Assembly: GCA_015065725.1 (NCBI GenBank)
Contig: SVPV01000017.1
Span: 1 to 46,136 of the forward strand
Direction of reading: 5' to 3'
Source of the DNA: Oscillospiraceae bacterium
GTDB taxonomy: Bacteria; Bacillota; Clostridia; Oscillospirales; Acutalibacteraceae
Length of the DNA: 46,136 nt
Both the position numbers and the translations under genes were made by a program. Shown in pieces: positions 40,325 to 46,136 of this stretch. The notes under the pieces are model-generated. The model had not been told where the DNA came from and searched no databases. It was given only the letters and a program-made list of their open reading frames with translations. Within the stretch, counting starts at the first letter, position 1. Every line of letters begins with the position of its first letter.

Positions 40325-40948
40325 ATGAACTCCTATATTACAATAAAAGAACCCGAAATAGCCGAGCTTACCGAGAAAAAATCTCGGTTTATAGCAACAC
40401 TTTCTCCTTGTACTACAGAGGAGGAGGCAACAGCTATTTTAGCTGAAATTAAATCAAAATATTGGGATGCACGTCATAATGTTTATGCCTATATTTTGCG
40501 TAGCGGCACCGTGCGTTTTTCGGACGACGGTGAGCCACACGGAACGGCGGGTAAGCCTGTGCTTGATGTATTAGCGGGTAGCGGACTTACTGATGTAATT
40601 GTGGTGGTTACCCGTTATTTTGGTGGAATTTTGCTAGGGACTGGCGGTCTTGTGCGTGCTTATTCAGGTGCGGCAAAGCTAGTAACCGATAATGTTCAAA
40701 GGGTGGAAATGTGTCCTTGTGTTTGGTGTAAGATAGTATGCGATTATCAAAATCACCAAAGACTTATAACCCTTATAAACGATAACGGCGGTACTGTTAC
40801 TAATGAGGAATTTACCGATAATGTGACTGTGTCCTTTTCTTTTAAAGAGGAGGATATTGATGCTTTTGAAGCTAATTTGTGCGAGGTTTTCTCGGCAAGA
40901 CTTAAAAATGAACGCGTAAAAAATGATTTTTCGGCATTTTTTATTTAA
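40325..40948 (+). CDS. YigZ/IMPACT family protein
   Basis: A 207-residue cytoplasmic protein of the UPF0029/IMPACT family, linked in other organisms to translation stress, with no settled bacterial function. The N-terminal domain (1-125) shows the family blocks K-K-S-R-F-I-A, W-D-A-R-H-N-V-Y-A-Y, F-S-D-D-G-E-P-H-G-T-A-G-K-P and V-V-V-T-R-Y-F-G-G-I-L-L-G-T-G-G-L-V-R-A-Y. The C-terminal DUF1949-like ferredoxin fold (about 130-195) is present. ATG 40325 follows AAGGTGGAG. No promoter is visible after the rpmE terminator, so it may be read through. Confidence 0.92.
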   Translation: MNSYITIKEPEIAELTEKKSRFIATLSPCTTEEEATAILAEIKSKYWDARHNVYAYILRSGTVRFSDDGEPHGTAGKPVLDVLAGSGLTDVIVVVTRYFGGILLGTGGLVRAYSGAAKLVTDNVQRVEMCPCVWCKIVCDYQNHQRLITLINDNGGTVTNEEFTDNVTVSFSFKEEDIDAFEANLCEVFSARLKNERVKNDFSAFFI

Positions 40949-41012
40949 AAAAAGAGGAATTTATAAAAAATTATCGTATATAAAAGTAGAGATATAGAAT
41001 AGGAGGGAGCTT

Positions 41013-42011
41013 ATGAGTGTTCGTGAAACTACAGAGAAAATAGAGCGTGAGTTTTTGTCGAACGGTGCCGCATTTAGTGATGCTTCAAAGGGAAGAAAAA
41101 CCCTTGAGGAAGAGTGTGAGCTTAGAACTGCTTTTCAGCGTGACCGCGATAGAATTATTCATTCAAAGGCGTTTAGACGTTTAAAGCACAAAACACAGGT
41201 TTTTTTAGCTCCCGAATCGGACCATTATAGGACAAGACTTACCCACACCCTAGAGGTATCGCAAATAGCTAGGACGATTGCTAGGGCTCTTCGTATTAAT
41301 GAGGATTTAACCGAGGCTATAGCATTAGGTCACGACCTTGGACACACCCCGTTCGGTCACGCGGGTGAGCGGGCACTTAACACCCTTTATAGCGGTGGAT
41401 TTACCCACTATGAGCAGAGCGTTAGGGTTTGTGAAAAAATCGAGAAGAACGGAAAGGGACTTAACCTTACATTTGAGGTGCTTGACGGAATACTGCATCA
41501 TACAAAAGACGATTGGTCAGAAACGCTAGAGGGTAGGATTGTACGCTATGCCGACCGTATTGCATATATAAATCACGATATAGAGGATGCGGTACGTGCT
41601 GGCATTATAAAGGCGTCTGATTTACCGTCTGAAATCACACAGGTGTTAGGGTATACAAAAAGTCAACGTATTAATACACTCGTTACCTCAATAGTTGAGA
41701 ATAGTGATAGTAAAAGCATTAAAATGAATGATGAAATTAATGGTGCTTATGAGTCATTGCATCGCTTTTTGTTTGATACGGTTTATACAAACCGTGCCGC
41801 AAAGGCAGAGGAGGATAAGGTTCAAGGCATAGTAGAGGGACTTTTCGGATATTTCGTAAAACACCCCGAAAAAATGTCGGACGAGTATAAGGCAATATGC
41901 GAGCGTGAGGGTGTCGAGCGTGCTGTTATGGACTATATAGCAGGTATGACCGACCATTTCGCAGTAAGTGCATATTCTAAAATATATATACCAAAGTTTT
42001 GGGAAGTGTGA
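41013..42011 (+). CDS. dgt: dGTPase-like deoxynucleoside triphosphate triphosphohydrolase
   Basis: Hydrolyses dNTPs to deoxynucleosides plus triphosphate, controlling nucleotide pools. The 332-residue protein is of the shorter, Firmicute type. The metal-binding HD motif is complete: His78 in R-L-T-H-T-L-E-V, His107-Asp108 in G-H-D-L-G-H-T-P-F-G-H, and a later Asp in R-Y-A-D-R-I-A-Y-I-N-H-D. R-D-R-I-I-H-S-K-A-F-R-R-L-K-H-K-T-Q-V-F is the classic N-terminal signature. ATG 41013 follows AGGAGGG. It is next to dnaG and rpoD, an arrangement known in clostridia. Confidence 0.95.
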   Translation: MSVRETTEKIEREFLSNGAAFSDASKGRKTLEEECELRTAFQRDRDRIIHSKAFRRLKHKTQVFLAPESDHYRTRLTHTLEVSQIARTIARALRINEDLTEAIALGHDLGHTPFGHAGERALNTLYSGGFTHYEQSVRVCEKIEKNGKGLNLTFEVLDGILHHTKDDWSETLEGRIVRYADRIAYINHDIEDAVRAGIIKASDLPSEITQVLGYTKSQRINTLVTSIVENSDSKSIKMNDEINGAYESLHRFLFDTVYTNRAAKAEEDKVQGIVEGLFGYFVKHPEKMSDEYKAICEREGVERAVMDYIAGMTDHFAVSAYSKIYIPKFWEV

Positions 42012-42043
42012 ATTTTTTAAGTTTAAAAGGCAGGTGATACACA

Positions 42044-43819
42044 TTGGCAATTCCTGAGGAAGTAATTAACGAAATTAAGTATAGAAACGATATTGAAACA
42101 GTTATGGCACCGTATGTCGATTTAAAGCGTAGGGGTAAAAATTTGGTGGGACTGTGTCCTTTTCATAATGAAAAAACCCCGTCATTTACTGTTTATCCCG
42201 AAAACGGCTCGTTTTATTGCTTTGGCTGTGGGGTAGGCGGCGATGTGTTCACCTTTACAGGTCTTATAGAAAATCTTGATTATATAGATTCTGTTAGGCT
42301 TTTAGCTGAAAAGTCGGGTATAGTTTTAGACGAAAATAAATACGATAACTCTATGCAGAAGCTAAAAAACACTATATACGATATTAACCGTGAAACCGCA
42401 AGATTTTTTCATAGCTATTTAATGTCAGAGGGCGGAAAATGGGCACTTGATTATTTGGTTGGACGCGGTCTTAGTGTTAGTACAATAAAGCATTTCGGCC
42501 TTGGTGCCGCACCTGACAGTTGGGATGCACTTATAAATCATTTAAAATCAAAGGGCTTTAGTATTGCCGATATGTATCAAGCAAATGTTATCGGTAAAAG
42601 CAGTAGCGGCAAGTATTATGACCGTTTTCGCCGTAGGGTAATGTTCCCGATAATTAATGTTAGAGGAAATGTTGTGGCATTTAGCGGACGAGCTATGCCA
42701 GGTGACGATAAAGCGGGCGGAAAATACGTAAACACAGCTGATACCCCGGTATATAAGAAAAGCGATAATCTTTTTGGTATGAATTTTGCAAAAAAGGATT
42801 GTGCAGAGCGTATCATATTGGTTGAGGGCAATATGGACGTTGTATCACTTCACCAAGCAGGTTTTAGTAATACTGTAGCAGCCCTCGGTACAGCCTTTAC
42901 GCCCGAACAGGCAAAGTTGCTTACTAAATATACTAAAGAAATAGTCTTAATGTTAGATGCAGATGCCGCAGGACAAAAGGCAATGAAAAGGGCGGGCGAA
43001 ATTCTTAAAAATACGGGACTTAAGGTTAGGGTGGTTTTAGTACCCGACGGCAAGGACCCCGATGAATACATTAAGAAAAACGGTGCGGCAAGGTTTTCCG
43101 CACTTTTAGACGGTGCAGTTAGTGAGATAGAATATAAGCTTCTTACCGCCGCTGCTGATATTAATACCGAATCGGATGACGGCAGACTTAAATATTTAAG
43201 TGCCGCGGCAGAAATTTTAGCCGATACGCCCGATGTTATCACAAGAGATATTTATATTGGCAGACTTTCTGATAAATACGGTGTTTCAAGAACAGCACTT
43301 GAGTCGAAAATAAAGGATATCAGAAAAGGCAAGATAAAAGAAAAAGAGAAAAAAGAGTTCCGTGAGATTGTTAATCCCACGTACAAAAGGGATGAGGTAA
43401 ATCCTGAAAAGCGACAGTTTCCAAAAGCCGCCGCCGCAGAGGAGAGCATAATAGCTATACTTTTAAAGCATCAGGATTTAATTGGGTTTACTGCCGATAA
43501 TTTACCGAGCGATAAAATGATAACCTCGTTAAATAAACGTATATACTCACTTATACTCGAAGCGTTTTTTGATGGACGTGATTTTGATTTTTCCTACATA
43601 AGTCAGTTTTTAAGTGCGGCTGAAACGGGGTATCTGGTATCTCTTCAAAACAGTAGCACAGGGGATAAAAATGCAAAAGCAGAGCTTGGGGATTGCATAA
43701 AAATTCTAAATAGTGAGAATGATGCAAAATCCTTAAACGGTGCAAAAAATATGCCTACTGAAGAATGGGCGGATAATTTGGCAAATATTATCAAAAATAA
43801 AACAAAGGGGAATTTTTAA
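42044..43819 (+). CDS. dnaG: DNA primase DnaG
   Basis: Synthesises RNA primers at the replication fork. The start is TTG 42044, 7 bases after AGGTGAT; the product opens [11 protein letters not shown], as expected. The 591 residues include an N-terminal zinc ribbon (Cys38, His41, Cys59, Cys62), the RNA polymerase core with a TOPRIM part (I-L-V-E-G-N-M-D-V, then [11 protein letters not shown]) and a C-terminal helicase-binding region after a charged linker (about 420-450). It overlaps the rpoD start by one base (TAATG), so the primase and sigma factor are translationally coupled. Confidence 0.97.
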   Translation: MAIPEEVINEIKYRNDIETVMAPYVDLKRRGKNLVGLCPFHNEKTPSFTVYPENGSFYCFGCGVGGDVFTFTGLIENLDYIDSVRLLAEKSGIVLDENKYDNSMQKLKNTIYDINRETARFFHSYLMSEGGKWALDYLVGRGLSVSTIKHFGLGAAPDSWDALINHLKSKGFSIADMYQANVIGKSSSGKYYDRFRRRVMFPIINVRGNVVAFSGRAMPGDDKAGGKYVNTADTPVYKKSDNLFGMNFAKKDCAERIILVEGNMDVVSLHQAGFSNTVAALGTAFTPEQAKLLTKYTKEIVLMLDADAAGQKAMKRAGEILKNTGLKVRVVLVPDGKDPDEYIKKNGAARFSALLDGAVSEIEYKLLTAAADINTESDDGRLKYLSAAAEILADTPDVITRDIYIGRLSDKYGVSRTALESKIKDIRKGKIKEKEKKEFREIVNPTYKRDEVNPEKRQFPKAAAAEESIIAILLKHQDLIGFTADNLPSDKMITSLNKRIYSLILEAFFDGRDFDFSYISQFLSAAETGYLVSLQNSSTGDKNAKAELGDCIKILNSENDAKSLNGAKNMPTEEWADNLANIIKNKTKGNF

Positions 43820-44877
43820 TGAAGGACACAAAGAAAGACCAGAACAATATTGAATTACAGGAAAATGAAGCTGTAGAGCTTGATGAAAGCAATTCTATAG
43901 ATAATCTTGAAAATGCTCCCGAAGATTTGGAGGAGTTGTTTACCGAGCCTCCTATACTAGAGCTTGATTTTGATGAGGAGCCAACCGAGGACGACCTTAA
44001 GCTTGAAGAAATGGATGTAGACCAGATAGATGACGAGTCTATCCTTGAAAATGTTTCACTTGATGACCCTGTTAAAGTTTATCTTCGCGAAATCGGTAGG
44101 GTGCCGCTTCTTAACTCTGAAGAAGAAATTGAGCTTGCTGTAAAAATCAGCGAGGGTAGTGAATACGCAAAGCAGCGTCTTACTGAAGCTAATCTTCGCC
44201 TTGTTGTAAGTATCGCCAAAAAATATGTGGGCAGAGGTATGTACTTCCTAGACCTTATTCAAGAGGGAAATGTAGGTCTTATAAAAGCGGTTGATAAGTT
44301 TGACCACACAAAAGGCTTTAAATTTTCTACCTATGCTACTTGGTGGATTCGTCAGGCTATAACCCGTGCTATTGCCGACCAAGCAAGAACTATCCGTATA
44401 CCTGTACACATGGTTGAAACTATCAATAGACTTAAAAAGATACAAAGTCAGTTATTGCACGAAAACGGTTACGAGCCAAGTGAAGAGCTTATTGCTGAAA
44501 AAATGGACCTTCCTGTTGAGCGTGTAAGAGAAATCATGCGTGTTGCTCAAGAGCCTGTTTCTATGGAAACACCTATAGGACCTGAGGAGGATTCTCGTCT
44601 TATGGACTTTATACGTGATGAAGACGCATTAGCTCCCGATGATGCGGCACTCAAGACCATTACAAATGAGGATATTGATACCGTTCTTCGCACCCTTACT
44701 CCGCGTGAGGAATCGGTTATAAGGCTTCGCTTTGGTCTTCATGACGGCCGTTGCCATACACTTGAAGAGGTTGGTATGGAATTTAATGTAACACGTGAGC
44801 GTATACGTCAAATTGAGGCAAAGGCACTCCGTAAGCTTCGTCATCCCGTACGTAGCAATAGGTTTAAAGAGCGTTAA
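43819..44877 (+). CDS. rpoD: Housekeeping RNA polymerase sigma factor SigA/RpoD
   Basis: Primary sigma factor. The 352 residues show region 1.2 ([12 protein letters not shown]), region 2 ([35 protein letters not shown]), region 3 and region 4 ([24 protein letters not shown]). The first 75 residues are an acidic, Glu/Asp-rich tail rather than a well-formed region 1.1. Last gene of the dgt-dnaG-rpoD series; a small hairpin overlaps its stop codon. Confidence 0.97.
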   Translation: MKDTKKDQNNIELQENEAVELDESNSIDNLENAPEDLEELFTEPPILELDFDEEPTEDDLKLEEMDVDQIDDESILENVSLDDPVKVYLREIGRVPLLNSEEEIELAVKISEGSEYAKQRLTEANLRLVVSIAKKYVGRGMYFLDLIQEGNVGLIKAVDKFDHTKGFKFSTYATWWIRQAITRAIADQARTIRIPVHMVETINRLKKIQSQLLHENGYEPSEELIAEKMDLPVERVREIMRVAQEPVSMETPIGPEEDSRLMDFIRDEDALAPDDAALKTITNEDIDTVLRTLTPREESVIRLRFGLHDGRCHTLEEVGMEFNVTRERIRQIEAKALRKLRHPVRSNRFKER

Positions 44878-44894
44878 TTTCACTAGAAATTAAC
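44873..44894 (+). terminator. Hairpin overlapping the rpoD stop codon
   Basis: GTTAATTTC (44873-44881) and GAAATTAAC (44886-44894) form a perfect 9-bp stem with an ACTA loop; the stop codon is in the left arm. The tail (CTTTGTT) is a weak terminator, so partial read-through into the TSCPD gene is likely. Confidence 0.5.
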
Positions 44895-44924
44895 CTTTGT
44901 TACTAAAAAAGGGGAATAAATTTA

Positions 44925-45173
44925 ATGCAATTCACATATAAAACTAATGGTGTTTGTTCAACGACTATTACAATAGACGTAATAGATGACATAGTACAGT
45001 CGGTAAAATTTACGGGCGGCTGTAACGGAAATTTGCAGGGAATATCCTCGCTTGTAAAGGGTATGTCGGTTGACGAGGTTATATCAAAACTTGAAAACAT
45101 AAGATGCGGCTTTAAAAACACCTCTTGCCCCGACCAACTTGCAAGGGCATTAAAACAGTATAGGGAAGAATAA
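44925..45173 (+). CDS. TSCPD-domain protein
   Basis: An 82-residue cytoplasmic protein. The G-G-C-N-G-N-L-Q-G-I-S-S-L-V-K-G motif and the T-S-C-P-D-Q-L-A tail define the TSCPD domain, which also occurs at the C-terminus of vitamin-B12-dependent ribonucleotide reductases. Stand-alone copies of about 80 residues are common in clostridia, and their role is not established; metal or nucleotide binding is a guess. ATG 44925 follows AAAGGGGA. It probably forms the tail of the rpoD transcript. Confidence 0.85.
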   Translation: MQFTYKTNGVCSTTITIDVIDDIVQSVKFTGGCNGNLQGISSLVKGMSVDEVISKLENIRCGFKNTSCPDQLARALKQYREE

Positions 45174-45205
45174 TAACAAAATCTTGTTTAAAGGTGGTGT
45201 AAAAT

Positions 45206-45757
45206 ATGGGTTTGGATGAAGATATTAAAATTGTGGGTGACAAGCCCTCGCTAGATGTGCGTCACAACAAAATAAAAGAAAATCTTGCCGACCCTATTAC
45301 TGCCGAAGAGTTTGAAAACGCAAAAAAATTGGGCGAGGTAATTGCAAATAAATATATATTAGAGGCTGCAAATCCTTTAGGACTCGATGAGGGGGAATAT
45401 AGCCCCGAGCTTATACGCCAAATGCGATTATTGCTCTCCTTTACCGCAACGGTTGGCTTTGAACGTTTTTGTAAAAATGACACCGTTGCAGGACTTGCCC
45501 AAAAGAGTTTTATAGATATACTTTTTAAAGAGGGTGGAGAGATATATAACTCCTCGTCTGATACGGGTGCTTTCTCGTTTTATTATTTGGCTTTCCGTCG
45601 CGGAACAGATGTAGAACGCCGTATGGGACAGACCTTCGCGATGCTTTGCTCGTCGGACGGTGATCCGATTTTCCAAGAACGCGGTGAGGCACTTTACTGC
45701 TGGTTTTCTGCAGAAATACGAAAGGCAGCGTCTGAGCTAAAGCTTGCAAGATTATAA
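45206..45757 (+). CDS. Conserved hypothetical protein (183 aa)
   Basis: I do not recognise a family. The product is soluble, mainly helical by composition, with no signal peptide or membrane segment. The middle shows a short Cys/Phe stretch (F-E-R-F-C-K-N-D-T-V-A-G-L-A-Q-K-S-F), followed by a conserved-looking F-S-F-Y-Y-L-A-F-R-R-G and ending in helical E-I-R-K-A-A-S-E-L-K-L. ATG 45206 follows AAAGGTGG, with 32 bases after the TSCPD stop, so it is likely cotranscribed. Its stop codon lies within the left end of a large hairpin element. Confidence 0.7.
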   Translation: MGLDEDIKIVGDKPSLDVRHNKIKENLADPITAEEFENAKKLGEVIANKYILEAANPLGLDEGEYSPELIRQMRLLLSFTATVGFERFCKNDTVAGLAQKSFIDILFKEGGEIYNSSSDTGAFSFYYLAFRRGTDVERRMGQTFAMLCSSDGDPIFQERGEALYCWFSAEIRKAASELKLARL

Positions 45758-45965
45758 TGGTTATAGTAAGTCGAAAAAGTGTGAAATCACGCTTTTTCGA
45801 CACAATATCAAAGATATTGTGCCAAATTTTTATAAAAATTTGGACTAACCCATTGCAATGAATGTAGCGAACAATTAAATTTTCATAAATTTAATTGTTC
45901 AAAAGTCGATAAAATCGGCTTGTCGAAACGCAAATAGCCGTTTCGATGTTCTATATTCATTATAA
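45752..45965. mobile_element. Composite palindromic element: two units, six hairpins, 214 bp
   Basis: The ends TTATAATG (45752-45759) and CATTATAA (45958-45965) are exact inverted copies; the left one contains the upstream stop codon. Perfect or nearly perfect hairpins follow in line: 45770-45801 (14 bp, one G-T), 45802-45820 (8 bp), 45822-45843 (a 22-base palindrome), 45869-45900 (14 bp, perfect), 45903-45921 (8 bp, one G-T), 45923-45946 (8 bp). A central palindrome CATTGCAATG (45851-45860) divides two units, each bounded by related inverted ends. No reading frame is present. It occupies most of the 265-base gap before the amidase. Confidence 0.75.
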
Positions 45966-45981
45966 TAAAAGAAATAATTAA

Positions 45982-46015
45982 TCCTCCCATATCATATATT
46001 TGTGATATAGGAGGA
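45982..46015 (+). promoter_or_regulatory. Hairpin that masks the amidase ribosome-binding site
   Basis: Positions 45982-45994 (T-CCTCCCATATCA) pair with 46003-46015 (TGATATAGGAGG-A), 13 bp with one wobble pair and an 8-base loop. The AGGAGG ribosome site is wholly in the right arm, 8 bases before the ATG. If this stem forms in the mRNA, translation of the amidase would be blocked until it is opened. Confidence 0.7.
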
Positions 46016-46022
46016 AATTTTT

Positions 46023-46136
46023 ATGCCAAGTATTTATTTAAGTCCTTCAACGCAAGAGTTTAACCCTTATATAACTGGCGGTACAGAGGAATACTATATG
46101 AATCTCATAGCCGATGCTATGGAGCCGTATTTATAT
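46023..46136 (+). CDS. N-acetylmuramoyl-L-alanine amidase-like protein, 5' end (runs off the right edge)
   Basis: ATG 46023 opens a frame of 38 codons to the window edge, with TAGGAGG as ribosome site. The beginning M-P-S-I-Y-L-S-P-S-T-Q-E, then N-P-Y and G-G-T-E-E-Y-Y-M-N-L-I-A-D-A-M, is what I remember of Amidase_3-type clostridial cell-wall amidases (zinc-dependent, cutting MurNAc from L-Ala), with the Glu-rich helix after the first strand. There is no signal peptide in the visible part, so it could act in the mother cell or be released on lysis. Only the start is visible, so the family call is moderate. Confidence 0.6.
   Translation, partial: MPSIYLSPSTQEFNPYITGGTEEYYMNLIADAMEPYLY

Noticed and set aside
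45752-46015. CRISPR-like array, because of the regular hairpins
   Set aside because: The stems differ in sequence and length; no repeated unit with unique spacers and no cas genes.

Overview
The window is a chromosomal segment of an AT-rich, endospore-forming Firmicute, most likely class Clostridia and probably Oscillospirales/Ruminococcaceae-like; this placement is inference from gene content. Supporting signs are a full spoIIIAA-AH operon, the end of a cotJC coat gene, a MurE with a DNPR motif (meso-diaminopimelate peptidoglycan), PASTA repeats on the division transpeptidase, strong GGAGG ribosome sites, and a dgt-dnaG-rpoD cluster. I see no rRNA, tRNA or CRISPR array.

Layout. (1) 1-2375 is the end of a mobile element: the start of a divergent ACT-domain gene, a 49-codon ORF and a large serine recombinase. 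They are followed directly by the last ~70 codons of cotJC, so the element appears to have split a sporulation coat gene. (2) 2615-14449 is an accessory surface and glycan cluster: a DUF4434 protein, an AGE-family epimerase, a 1753-residue repeat protein, a tiny lipoprotein, a beta-helix protein and two SGNH hydrolases. Most are secreted or membrane-anchored, which suggests binding and trimming of a decorated glycan. (3) 14579-19687 holds mnmA, a LUD-domain gene, a D,D-carboxypeptidase, pgi and a small P-loop protein. (4) 19823-32236 is a division and cell-wall (dcw) cluster, mraZ-rsmH-ftsL-pbp2-murE-mraY-ftsW-murG-murA-ftsQ-ftsZ. It opens with a promoter and a three-box MraZ operator and closes with a terminator. 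(5) 32310-37051 is spoIIIAA-AH, the engulfment-stage channel operon. (6) 37168-44877 has an Asp23-family gene, a reverse-strand rhamnulokinase, an HD hydrolase, rpmE, an IMPACT-family gene, dgt, dnaG and rpoD. (7) 44925-46136 has a TSCPD protein, an orphan conserved ORF and the start of a cell-wall amidase.

The most unusual structure is in intergenic DNA. There are three compact inverted-repeat elements: 16301-16573, 35372-35530 and 45752-45965. Two of them overlap the stop codon of the upstream gene, and the last is a run of six consecutive hairpins. It is followed by another hairpin that pairs the amidase ribosome-binding site. Other points of interest are the interrupted cotJC, mosaic repeats in the giant surface protein, and an FtsZ with a very short, atypical C-terminal tail.

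All calls come from reading the sequence and remembered family features. No database search was run.
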